64,000 nucleotides of DNA from Opitutia bacterium (GTDB taxonomy: Bacteria; Verrucomicrobiota; Verrucomicrobiae; Opitutales; UBA953): NCBI GenBank assembly GCA_004558035.1, contig SFEJ01000004.1, positions 83,033 to 147,032 of the forward strand. The letters run 5' to 3'. Both the position numbers and the translations under genes were made by a program. The notes below the pieces were generated by a model. It did not search any database. It was not told where the DNA came from and worked only from the letters and a program-made list of their open reading frames with translations. Positions 17,138 through 25,086 of this stretch are shown piece by piece. Position 1 is the first letter of the stretch. Every line of letters starts with the position of its first letter.

Positions 17138-18403
17138 ATGAAAAAAATCCTTCTGAAGGACACGCTGCTCGACGGCAGGCGCACCGACGTGCTCATCGCC
17201 GGAAACCGTTTCGCGAAAATCGCGCCCGGGATCGCCGCCGACGCCGAGACCGAGGTCGCGGACGCCGCGGGAACGGCGATTCTCCCGCCGTTCTGCAACG
17301 CGCACACGCACGCCGCGATGACGCTGCTGCGCGGCTACGCCGACGACATGGAGCTCTTCAAATGGCTCAACGAGCACATCTGGCCCTTCGAGGCGAAGAT
17401 GAGCGCGCGCGACGTCTATGAGGCTTCGCGGCTCGCGATTCTCGAGATGATCCGCTCGGGAACCGTCTTCTTCAACGACATGTACTGGCACAGCGACGAG
17501 ACCGCCCGCGCCGCGCGCGAAATGGGCGTGCGCGCCAGCGTCGGCATGACGCTGACGGAGTTCATCGGCGAGAAGAAGATCGAAGCGACGTTCGAGCGCC
17601 TCGCCGAGCTGCCGCACGGCGGGCACGTCGGCGACGAAGGCCGCGTGCGCCTCGCGCTCGCGCCGCACGCGGTCTACACCGTCCGCGAAAAGCTTTGGCG
17701 ACGCTGCACGGAATTCGCGCGGGAACGCGGGCTGACGCTGCACATCCACCTCGCGGAGACGAAGAAGGAAGTCGAGGACTGCGTCGCCGAACACGGCATG
17801 ACGCCGGTGCGCTGGTTGGATTCGCTCGGCGTGCTCGGCGAAAACGTCGTCGCGGCGCACGTCGTCCACGTGGACGACGAGGAGATCGCGATTCTGCGGG
17901 AGCGCGGCGTGACGGTCGCGCACAATCCGTGCTCGAACATGAAGCTCGGCTCGGGCGTGTTCCGCGCGGCGGCGTTCGCGCGTTCGGGCTGCCGCGTCGC
18001 GCTCGGCACGGACGGGAACGCCTCGAACAACAATCTGGACATGCGCGAGGAGGCGAAGTTCGCGGCGCTGCTGGCGAAGGTCTCCGGCGATCCCGAAGCG
18101 CTCCCGGCGGAAACGGCGCTCGCGTGGGCGACCCGCGCCGGCGCGCGCGCGTTCGGTCTCGACGCGGGCGAAATCGCCGAAGGCCGGCTCGCCGACGCGC
18201 TCCTCGTCGATCTGAACGACGTGCGCATGACGCCCTGCCACAACCTCGTCTCCAACTGGATTTATTCGGCGGACACGCGCTGCATCCGCGACGTGATCTG
18301 CGACGGCAGATTCCTGATGCGCGACCGCGTCGTTCCCGGCGAAGAGGAGATCCTCGCCTCCGCCCGCGCCGTCGTCGACGCGCTCCTCGCAGAAAAGCGT
18401 TGA
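17138..18403 (+). CDS. mtaD: 5'-methylthioadenosine / S-adenosylhomocysteine deaminase (amidohydrolase)
   Basis: A 421-residue amidohydrolase. Metal ligands are visible: NAHTHAAMTLLRGYADD (HxH), LHIHLAET, HVVHVDDEE and GTDGNASNNNLDM with the catalytic Asp. Known family reaction: hydrolytic deamination of methylthioadenosine or S-adenosylhomocysteine to the inosyl compounds, part of SAM recycling. Related members act on other purines or chlorinated triazines, so substrate specificity is inferred from the overall pattern. Length is normal. It lies 62 bp after the acyltransferase gene and 22 bp before the YeiH-type gene. Confidence 0.85.
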   Translation: MKKILLKDTLLDGRRTDVLIAGNRFAKIAPGIAADAETEVADAAGTAILPPFCNAHTHAAMTLLRGYADDMELFKWLNEHIWPFEAKMSARDVYEASRLAILEMIRSGTVFFNDMYWHSDETARAAREMGVRASVGMTLTEFIGEKKIEATFERLAELPHGGHVGDEGRVRLALAPHAVYTVREKLWRRCTEFARERGLTLHIHLAETKKEVEDCVAEHGMTPVRWLDSLGVLGENVVAAHVVHVDDEEIAILRERGVTVAHNPCSNMKLGSGVFRAAAFARSGCRVALGTDGNASNNNLDMREEAKFAALLAKVSGDPEALPAETALAWATRAGARAFGLDAGEIAEGRLADALLVDLNDVRMTPCHNLVSNWIYSADTRCIRDVICDGRFLMRDRVVPGEEEILASARAVVDALLAEKR

Positions 18404-18424
18404 GCGGCGCGGCGGGAACGGCGT

Positions 18425-19423
18425 ATGCTCCGCAGCATGACAATTCTGGAGACCTTGCGCCGCGGCAGAAAAGCCGTTTACGTCGTCGTTCTCGCGCTGC
18501 TGTGCGCGTGCCTGCTCGCGGACTACGTGCCGCCGATTTCCGCGCTCGCGAAGGGCGTCACGCCGCCGGTCGCGCTTTCGCTCGGGCTCGCGTTCGCGCT
18601 CGTCTGCGGCCAGGCGTATCCGGCGTTCAACCGCAAGGTCTCGAAATATCTGCTGCAGTACTCGGTCGTCGGACTCGGATTCGGGATGAATCTGGAGGCG
18701 TCGCTCGCGTCGGGCAAGGAAGGCATGGGCTTCACGATCGTCTCGGTCGCGGGAACGATGCTGTTGGGCATGCTCGTCGGGCGCAAGCTGCTCGGCGTGG
18801 ACCGCGACACGGCGTACCTGATCAGCTCGGGCACGGCAATCTGCGGCGGGAGCGCCATCGCGGCGGTCGGTCCCGTGCTCAAGGCGAAGGACGAGGCGAT
18901 GTCCGTCTCGCTGGCGACGATCTTTGTGCTGAACGCGATCGCGCTGTTCATCTTCCCGCCGATCGGGCAGGCGCTCGGGCTCACGCAGCAGCAGTTCGGC
19001 ACCTGGGCGGCGATCGCGATTCACGACACGAGCTCGGTCGTGGGCTCCGGCGCGGCTTTCGGCGAAGAGGCGCTGGCGGTCGCGACGACAATCAAGCTGA
19101 CCCGCGCGCTGTGGATCATCCCGCTCGCGCTCGTCACGTCCGTGATCTTCAAGACGGAAGGCAAAAAGATCTCGATTCCGTGGTTCATTCTTTTCTTCAT
19201 CGCGGCGATCGTGCTGAACACGTACGCGCTCGACGGCGTGCCGCAGCTCGGGCAGGCGATCGCGGGGCTCGCGCGCAAGGGGCTCATCGTGACGATGTTC
19301 TTCATCGGCGCGGCGCTTTCCGTGGACACGCTGAAGGCGGTGGGTGTGCGCCCGCTGCTGCAGGGCGTGCTGCTGTGGATCGTCATCAGCCTCGGCTCGC
19401 TCGCGTACATTCTGAATTTCTGA
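18425..19423 (+). CDS. YeiH family membrane protein (putative sulfate exporter)
   Basis: A 332-residue protein with about ten membrane helices. Family-typical segments are YSVVGLGFGMNLEASLASG, SSGTAICGGSAIAAVGPVL and AIHDTSSVVGSGAAFGEEAL. The family (UPF0324) is annotated as sulfate exporter-like on limited evidence. An alternative start at 18437 (MTILETLRRG) is equally plausible, since neither ATG has a clear ribosome site. Confidence 0.82.
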   Translation: MLRSMTILETLRRGRKAVYVVVLALLCACLLADYVPPISALAKGVTPPVALSLGLAFALVCGQAYPAFNRKVSKYLLQYSVVGLGFGMNLEASLASGKEGMGFTIVSVAGTMLLGMLVGRKLLGVDRDTAYLISSGTAICGGSAIAAVGPVLKAKDEAMSVSLATIFVLNAIALFIFPPIGQALGLTQQQFGTWAAIAIHDTSSVVGSGAAFGEEALAVATTIKLTRALWIIPLALVTSVIFKTEGKKISIPWFILFFIAAIVLNTYALDGVPQLGQAIAGLARKGLIVTMFFIGAALSVDTLKAVGVRPLLQGVLLWIVISLGSLAYILNF

Positions 19424-19508
19424 GCGGGGATCCGCCCCGCCCCGCGCGCGTTCCCGCGCATTTCAAGTTTGCGGGGGAAAGGCGATTGCGGTTTGATTGG
19501 CGGACATC

Positions 19509-20591
19509 ATGGGCAGCATTTTCGGCAAAGTTTTTCAGATTTCCACTTTCGGCGAAAGCCACGGCGCGGGCATAGGCGTCGTCATCGACGGATGCCCGTC
19601 CCTGCTCCCGCTCGACTCGGAGGAGATTCAGCGCGAGCTCGACCGCCGGCGCCCCGGGCAGAGCGACCTCTCCACGCCGCGCAAGGAAGGCGACCGCGTC
19701 GAGATCCTCTCCGGCGTCTATCAGGGAAAGACCACGGGAACGCCGATCGCCCTGCTCGTGCGCAACACCGACCAGCGCCCGCAGGCCTACGACAAGCTGC
19801 GCGACCTTTTCCGCCCCTCGCACGCCGACTTCACCTACGTCGCGCGATACGGCTTCCGCAATCCCGAAGGCGGCGGACGCGCCTCCGCGCGCGAGACGAT
19901 CGGGCGCGTCGCGGCGGGAGCGGTCGCAAAAAAACTTCTCGCCGCGCTCTGCCCCGGGCTGAAATTCTCGTGCTGGGTCGAAAGCGTCGCCGAAATCGAA
20001 ATGTCGCCGAGCGACGAATTTTTCCCGCAGGAAGCAATCGAGAACGTTCCCGTGCGCTGCCCCGACGCCGAAATCGCGGCGCGCATGGCGGCGCGCATCA
20101 AGGCGGCGCGCTCGGACGGCGATTCCGTCGGCGGCACGATCCGCTGCAAGATCCGCGGCGTTCCCGCGGGGCTCGGCGAACCGGTGTTCGACCGCCTCGA
20201 AGCCGACCTCGCCAAGGCGATGCTGTGCATTCCCGCGACGAAGGGCTTCGAAATCGGGAGCGGCTTCGCGGGAACGCGCCTGACGGGCTCGACCCACAAC
20301 GACGCGTTCGAGCTGCGCGACGGCGCAATCCGCACCGCGACGAACCGCTCCGGCGGCGTGCAGGGCGGCATTTCCAACGGCGAGGAAATCAATTTCCGCG
20401 TCGCGTTCAAGCCGACGCCGACCGTCGCGAAGAAACAGCGTACCGTCACCGTCGCGGGCGAGCCCTGCGAAGTGATCGGACACGGGCGCCACGATCCGTG
20501 CGTGCTCCCGCGCGCCGTCCCGATCGTCGAGGCGATGGCGGCGCTCGTCCTCGCCGACCACCTCCTCCGCTTCCGCTCGGCGCGAATCTGA
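19509..20591 (+). CDS. aroC: Chorismate synthase
   Basis: A 360-residue enzyme (MGSIFGKVFQISTFGESHG). It makes chorismate from EPSP with reduced FMN, the last shikimate pathway step, and feeds aromatic amino acids and folate, and menaquinone if made by the classical route. The family signatures GESHG, RRRPGQ, EGGGRASARET and SGGVQGGISNGE are all present. The ATG at 19509 gives the standard N-terminus; the upstream TTG at 19497 is not needed. A decamer-type inverted repeat follows the stop. Confidence 0.95.
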   Translation: MGSIFGKVFQISTFGESHGAGIGVVIDGCPSLLPLDSEEIQRELDRRRPGQSDLSTPRKEGDRVEILSGVYQGKTTGTPIALLVRNTDQRPQAYDKLRDLFRPSHADFTYVARYGFRNPEGGGRASARETIGRVAAGAVAKKLLAALCPGLKFSCWVESVAEIEMSPSDEFFPQEAIENVPVRCPDAEIAARMAARIKAARSDGDSVGGTIRCKIRGVPAGLGEPVFDRLEADLAKAMLCIPATKGFEIGSGFAGTRLTGSTHNDAFELRDGAIRTATNRSGGVQGGISNGEEINFRVAFKPTPTVAKKQRTVTVAGEPCEVIGHGRHDPCVLPRAVPIVEAMAALVLADHLLRFRSARI

Positions 20592-20601
20592 AAAAAAATC
20601 A

Positions 20602-20670
20602 AAACCACGGATGAACACGAATCTCCACGAATTTTTCTCATTCGTGCGAATTCGTGAAAATTCGTGGTTC
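20602..20670. repeat. Inverted repeat with 10-bp units (CACGAAT family)
   Basis: The left part has three units of the form CACGRATNNN, and the right part (20641-20669) carries the inverse units ATTCGTGNNN, so the whole can fold back. A lone arm with similar units (CACGAATGAA) lies at 57528, beside the S23-gene element. It fills the gap between aroC and the next gene. Confidence 0.75.
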
Positions 20671-20682
20671 CTTTAAAATTTT

Positions 20683-21450
20683 ATGTCAACGAATGCATAT
20701 CTTTTTCTGGGGACGCCGGGGTGCGGCAGACGCGCGATCATCGCCGATCTCGTCCGCGACGGCCTCGAAGGCGACACCACGCTCTACATCGCCGAACCCG
20801 AACGCGACGCCGAGGCCGAAAAGCCCCTCGCCGACGTTCCCGCGCTCACGACGCGCTCGTGGAAATTCGACGACGACAGCGGGATCGACCTCGGCGAGCC
20901 GCACGACGCCGGCGACAACGTCGTCTTTCTGACCGACGGCGAGGACGATCCCGTCGATCAGGTCGAAGCCTTCGCCACGCTCGCGAAGCGCCTCGGCTGG
21001 CACGTCGCGCGCGTCGTGACGATCGCGGACTGCGCGTTCGCGAGCGCCGTTCCCGCGAGCGCCGAGTGGTTCGCCGCGTGCATTCATTTTTCGGATACGA
21101 TCCTGCTGACGAACCGCGAGGGCGTCTCCAACAAATGGATCAATGAGTTCAAGGAGCCCAGCGTCAAGGCGTGCTTCCCGTGCACGTTCGAGCTCGTGAA
21201 GAAGCACCGCGTCGAAAATCCCGCGCGCGTGCTCGCGGACTCGCCGCGCCGCATGACGATGATCTTCGACGAGCAGGACCCGATCGACGACCTCGAATTC
21301 GACGAGGACAACCTGCCCGAAGAGCCGTTCGACCTCGTCTCCGCGCCCGATCCGTATTTCGAGACGACGGATTCCGGCGCGCGCAAGATCGTGATTCCGC
21401 GCACGGGCGAGCTGCTCGACGCCTACGACCGCCTCCGCGGGAACGCCTGA
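20683..21450 (+). CDS. Conserved hypothetical protein with degenerate P-loop
   Basis: A 255-residue acidic protein I do not recognise as a named family. It opens with YLFLGTPGCGRRAIIADLV, which resembles a Walker A loop, but the invariant Lys is Arg (GCGRR), so ATP/GTP hydrolysis is doubtful. The layout, with FLTDGEDDP, ADCAFASAVPA and a segment on unfolding ligands (ILLTNREGVS), recalls CobW/HypB-like GTPases only loosely. The last 90 residues are Asp/Glu/Pro-rich. It lies 13 bp before menA on the same strand. Confidence 0.6.
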   Translation: MSTNAYLFLGTPGCGRRAIIADLVRDGLEGDTTLYIAEPERDAEAEKPLADVPALTTRSWKFDDDSGIDLGEPHDAGDNVVFLTDGEDDPVDQVEAFATLAKRLGWHVARVVTIADCAFASAVPASAEWFAACIHFSDTILLTNREGVSNKWINEFKEPSVKACFPCTFELVKKHRVENPARVLADSPRRMTMIFDEQDPIDDLEFDEDNLPEEPFDLVSAPDPYFETTDSGARKIVIPRTGELLDAYDRLRGNA

Positions 21451-21463
21451 ACCTTCCGACGCC

Positions 21464-22360
21464 ATGACCACCGCCGTAGCGCTCTTTCTCGCCGCGCGCC
21501 CGCGCACGCTTCCCGCCGCGCTCGCGCCCGTGCTGCTCGGTTCCGCCTGCGCCGCCGTCGCGGGGAAATTCTCGCCCGTTCCCGCGCTGTGCGCCGCGCT
21601 CTTCGCGCTCTTCGCGCAGATCGCGAGCAACCTCGCCAACGACTACGGCGACTTCAAGAAAGGCGCGGACGGCGCCGACCGGCTCGGCCCCGAGCGCGCG
21701 ACGGCGCAGGGCTGGCTTTCGCCGAAACAGACGCTGACCGCCGCGCTCGTCTCGGTCTTCGTCGCGGTCGCGTTCGGGCTCGCGCTGATCGAGTTCGGCG
21801 GGCCGTGGATGCTCCTCGTCGGCGCGCTGAGCGTCGTCGCCTGCCTCGCGTACTCGCTCGGGCCGTTCCCGCTGGCGTATCACGGGCTGGGCGACGTCTT
21901 CGTCGTCACGTTCTTCGGGCTGGTCGCGGTCGCGTTCACGACGTGGACGCAGGCGCTGGCGTTCCCGCCGTTCATGTGGGTCGTCGCGCTCGCGTGCGGG
22001 CTCGGCGCGGACAACATTCTGCTCGTCAACAATCTGCGCGACCGCGGGACGGACGCGCGCGCGGGCAAGCGCACGACGGTCGTCCGCTTCGGCGAAGGCT
22101 TCGCCGTCGGGCTCTACAAATTCAATCTCGTCTTCGTCTTTCTCTCGCCGCTGATTCTCCGCTTCGCGTTCGGCATGGACGCGCTCTGCGTGCTGCTGCC
22201 GATGGTCGTGCTGCCGTGGTTCATGGCTCCGATCCTGAAGACGCTGCGCACGTACGAAGATCCGCGCGAGCTGAATCCGCTGCTGGGCAAGACCGCCGGC
22301 GCGCTGCTCATCTACGCGCTGACGCAGAGCCTCGGCCTCTTCATCCAGGCCGCCGCCTGA
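21464..22360 (+). CDS. menA: 1,4-dihydroxy-2-naphthoate polyprenyltransferase MenA
   Basis: A 298-residue, eight- to nine-helix membrane enzyme of the UbiA superfamily. It attaches the isoprenoid tail to 1,4-dihydroxy-2-naphthoate in menaquinone synthesis. The prenyl-diphosphate site NLANDYGDFKKGAD (about residue 58) and the second Asp-rich site LLVNNLRDRGTD (about residue 185) are clear, and the N-terminal ARPRTLPAALAPVLLG is MenA-like. menG for the next step lies at 59953-60657. Confidence 0.9.
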   Translation: MTTAVALFLAARPRTLPAALAPVLLGSACAAVAGKFSPVPALCAALFALFAQIASNLANDYGDFKKGADGADRLGPERATAQGWLSPKQTLTAALVSVFVAVAFGLALIEFGGPWMLLVGALSVVACLAYSLGPFPLAYHGLGDVFVVTFFGLVAVAFTTWTQALAFPPFMWVVALACGLGADNILLVNNLRDRGTDARAGKRTTVVRFGEGFAVGLYKFNLVFVFLSPLILRFAFGMDALCVLLPMVVLPWFMAPILKTLRTYEDPRELNPLLGKTAGALLIYALTQSLGLFIQAAA

Positions 22361-22446
22361 CCCCGCGGCGTTCCCGCGCGCGTCATTTATCTCTCGCAAA
22401 ATCCGGACGAACAGAGGAAAATCCGCCGCAAACCACCGAAACCGCC

Positions 22447-22869
22447 ATGCAGCAAGACATACGTTGGATTCAGCGATACGACAGTTTTTCCCGAGCCTGC
22501 TCCCGCATTCTGGAGATCACGGAGTCGGGGAAGACGCCTTCGCAGCTGTCCGAGCTCGAACAGGAGGGGCTGATTCAGCGCTTCGAATACACCTTTGAAC
22601 TCGCGTGGAAGACCCTTCAGGATCTGCTGCGGGAACGCGGCTACGCGGACTTCGTGCCCGGGCCGAACGGCGTGCTGAAAAAGGCGTTCGAAGTCGGGCT
22701 CATCTCCGATCACGACCTTTGGCGCAGAACGGCGAAGGCCCGGACTTCCACCGCCCACACCTACAACGCGGAAGACGCGCTCGCCGTGGTGAACGGGATC
22801 TTCGCCGAATACTCCGTCGCTCTGAAGGCTCTTCGGGAGACCCTGGCGACCGAAACGCGGAGGAGCTGA
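22447..22869 (+). CDS. HEPN-fold nucleotidyltransferase substrate-binding protein (HI0074 family)
   Basis: A 140-residue helical protein (MQQDIRWIQRYDSFSRACSR). The segments EGLIQRFEYTFELAWKTLQD and TSTAHTYNAEDAL are typical of the HI0074 family, and the RxxxAH-like HEPN motif appears as RTSTAHTYN. These proteins pair with a small MNT nucleotidyltransferase, whose gene starts 4 bp downstream. Such pairs act as toxin-antitoxin systems in several bacteria, in which the HEPN RNase is silenced by AMPylation. Whether this pair is toxic is not known. Confidence 0.85.
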   Translation: MQQDIRWIQRYDSFSRACSRILEITESGKTPSQLSELEQEGLIQRFEYTFELAWKTLQDLLRERGYADFVPGPNGVLKKAFEVGLISDHDLWRRTAKARTSTAHTYNAEDALAVVNGIFAEYSVALKALRETLATETRRS

Positions 22870-22873
22870 CGCC

Positions 22874-23182
22874 GTGCCGTTCGGACTGAGCCCCGCCGTG
22901 ATCGAGGAGATTCGCGGCGTATTCAGAAAACACGCGAACGTCGAACAGGCGATTCTTTTCGGCTCGCGCGCGAAGGGGAATTTTTCGGAAGGCTCGGACG
23001 TCGATCTCGCCCTCGTCGGGCAAGCCCCTTTTTCTTCGCGGGAGCTTTCCGACATCGCGCTCCAGCTCGACGACCTCGGTCTGCTCTACAAAATCGACCT
23101 GATTGACCGCGCCGCCCACGCGGCGACGCCCTTGGGCGAGCATGTCGCCCGCGTCGGCAAAATCTTCTACGCGCGCGACTGA
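22874..23182 (+). CDS. Minimal (MNT) nucleotidyltransferase, likely antitoxin
   Basis: A 102-residue protein starting with GTG at 22874, preceded by AGGAG at 22861-22865. It carries the nucleotidyltransferase signature ILFGSRAKGNFSEGSDVDLAL with both catalytic Asp, and a later DLID. In the known MNT-HEPN systems this partner adds AMP to the HEPN toxin. It is encoded directly after, and probably translated together with, the HI0074-type gene. Confidence 0.85.
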   Translation: MPFGLSPAVIEEIRGVFRKHANVEQAILFGSRAKGNFSEGSDVDLALVGQAPFSSRELSDIALQLDDLGLLYKIDLIDRAAHAATPLGEHVARVGKIFYARD

Positions 23183-23211
23183 GGAAGCGCGGCCCTCCCG
23201 CGCGGGAACGC

Positions 23212-23862
23212 TCAGCGGGGAGCGGAGGCGCGGAAGTTTTCGATTTCGGCGACGAGGGCGCGCGCGATTTCGAGCTTCGGCGCGCGCGCGAACGCCTTGC
23301 GGAAGCCGCCGTTCCCGAGCAACACGACCGCGTTGTCGTCCGCCCCGAACGCGCCGACGTTCCCGCGCCCGACGAGGTTCGCGACGATCAGGTCGAGCCG
23401 CTTTTCGCGCAGCTTCTTCAGCGCGTAGTCCTCGACGTCGCGCGTCTCCGCCGCGAAGCCGACGACGGTCTGCCCCGGCGCCTTCTCCGCGGCGAGCGTC
23501 TTCAGAATGTCCGTCACGGGCTCGAACTCGACGACCATGCCGCGGCCGTCCTTCTTGCGCTTCTGCGGCTCGTAATGCTTCGGGCGGAAATCGCAGACGG
23601 CGGCGGTCTTCACGAGCACGTCGCAGCGCGGGAACGCCTCGCGCGCGGCGGCGAGCATTTCCTCGCCGGTGACGACGGGCGTCACGCGCGCGCCTTCCGG
23701 CGGCGGGAGCGCGACGTTCGCGGAGACGATCTCGACGTCCCAACCGCGTTCCCGCGCGGCGGCGGCGATCGCGTAGCCCATTTTTCCCGTGGACGGGTTG
23801 GAGATGTAGCGCACGGGATCGAAAAATTCGCGCGTGGCGCCGGCGGTTATCAGCATTTTCAT
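23212..23862 (-). CDS. coaB: Phosphopantothenate--cysteine ligase, stand-alone CoaB
   Basis: A 216-residue protein starting at the ATG at 23862 (MKMLITAGATREFFDPVRY). The motifs RYISNPSTGKMGYAIAAAA (about residue 18) and VKTAAVCDFRP (about residue 84) are those of the CoaB half of the usual CoaBC fusion. The decarboxylase half is absent, so CoaC must be encoded elsewhere. It condenses 4'-phosphopantothenate with Cys in coenzyme A synthesis. It begins 5 bp after the stop of the small membrane protein gene. Confidence 0.88.
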   Translation of the reverse strand: MKMLITAGATREFFDPVRYISNPSTGKMGYAIAAAARERGWDVEIVSANVALPPPEGARVTPVVTGEEMLAAAREAFPRCDVLVKTAAVCDFRPKHYEPQKRKKDGRGMVVEFEPVTDILKTLAAEKAPGQTVVGFAAETRDVEDYALKKLREKRLDLIVANLVGRGNVGAFGADDNAVVLLGNGGFRKAFARAPKLEIARALVAEIENFRASAPR

Positions 23863-23867
23863 GGTTT

Positions 23868-24152
23868 TCAGTCTCCTCCGAAGATGTTCCAGGCCCAGAG
23901 GCTTTCGTAAAGCAGCCAAAGAAAGAAAAGGTAAAGGGCGAAGATCGCGATTCTGCCGACCCAGCGCCAGAAAAACGATTTCGGCGTGAAGTCGTCGGAA
24001 AACGGCGCGCCGAAAATCCAGCGCATCAGGCGTTCCCAGGCGGGCGGACGCGTCTCGCGCCACGCCTCCGGCAGGGCGAGCGTGACGCTCGAATCGTACC
24101 GGCGGGCGAGCCGGCGGCAGATCCACGTGAAGACGCTGCGGAAAAGGTTCAC
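23868..24152 (-). CDS. Small membrane protein, unknown function
   Basis: A 94-residue protein with a basic N-terminal half (ICRRLARRYDSS) and one C-terminal membrane helix (WVGRIAIFALYLFFLWLLYE) that ends in a short tail. I do not recognise it. It sits between the secreted-protein gene at 24172 and coaB, within a tight minus-strand run. Confidence 0.6.
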   Translation of the reverse strand: MNLFRSVFTWICRRLARRYDSSVTLALPEAWRETRPPAWERLMRWIFGAPFSDDFTPKSFFWRWVGRIAIFALYLFFLWLLYESLWAWNIFGGD

Positions 24153-24171
24153 GGCCGTTTCGCGGGAACGT

Positions 24172-25074
24172 TCACTGAGAGCACCAGAGGCGGATCGCCT
24201 CCTTCGCGTACTCCGCCCAGATCGACTCCTTGTCGAGCGCGATCATCTCCTCGTAGATCTTCCGCAGCTTCGCGCGGTCGTAGCCGGCGCGGCGCAGGCG
24301 CCCGGAGCACGCGGCGTAGATCTCCTGCTTCTGCCGCGGCGTGTAGCGCTCGCCGGCGGTCAGCTCCTTCAGCTTCGCGAGCGTCTCCTCGACGGAGAGC
24401 AGGCGTTTTTCCGGCTTCTTGTCGTCGAAGCTCGTGTCGTCCACGAGCAGCTTGAAGACGTCGAAGACGGCGCGCGCGGAGAGCGGCTCCTTCAGCTCGG
24501 GATCGTTCTCGCGGACGATCTTTTCCGTGTCCGGCGGCGGGAAGACGCCTTCGATCGCGGCGGCCTCGCCGTAGAGCTTCGCCTTTTCGCGGCCCTTCGC
24601 GCGCTCCGCCTTCTGCAGAATCGCGCGCTGCTTCTTGTAGAGCTCGAACTTCTCCTTCATCAGCGCGACGACCTTGTCCGCCGGCTGCAGCAGCTCGTCG
24701 CCGCAGATCACGTAATAATCCGCGCCCGCGGACGACTGCAGCACGAGCGCGGGAACGCTGCGCACGCGCTTCGTGCGCCGGAAGCCCTTGCCCTTTTCCT
24801 CGGCGGTCTTCCTGTCCTTTTCGCTCGGGCGTTGGTAGAGCGGAATCGCGACGAGATTCGCGTTCCCGCAGGCGCTCTTCACCTTCGGATTCTTCCAGAG
24901 ATCGCCGAGCAGGCGCGGCCCGACCTTCTCCCAGTCCGGCCCGTAGAGGAAGACGACGACGCCGTCCGCCGGGTTGCCCTTCATCGCCTGTTCGTAGGTC
25001 TTTTTCTCCGAACCGGCGAAGAGCGTTCCCGCGAAGGCGAGCAGAAGCAGCGCGAAACGTAATGTCTTTTTCAT
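24172..25074 (-). CDS. Secreted protein with thioredoxin-like N-terminal region
   Basis: A 300-residue protein with a clear signal peptide (KKTLRFALLLLAFAGTLFAG). Residues 35-125 (DGVVVFLYGPDWEKVG onward, NLVAIPLYQ, then VRSVPALVLQSS) look like a thioredoxin fold, but there is no CxxC, so redox activity is unlikely. The remainder is highly charged and helical. It is encoded 12 bp after the 544-residue secreted protein, probably in one operon, which suggests a joint periplasmic or cell-surface role. Confidence 0.6.
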   Translation of the reverse strand: MKKTLRFALLLLAFAGTLFAGSEKKTYEQAMKGNPADGVVVFLYGPDWEKVGPRLLGDLWKNPKVKSACGNANLVAIPLYQRPSEKDRKTAEEKGKGFRRTKRVRSVPALVLQSSAGADYYVICGDELLQPADKVVALMKEKFELYKKQRAILQKAERAKGREKAKLYGEAAAIEGVFPPPDTEKIVRENDPELKEPLSARAVFDVFKLLVDDTSFDDKKPEKRLLSVEETLAKLKELTAGERYTPRQKQEIYAACSGRLRRAGYDRAKLRKIYEEMIALDKESIWAEYAKEAIRLWCSQ

Positions 25075-25086
25075 GACGAAATCTCC

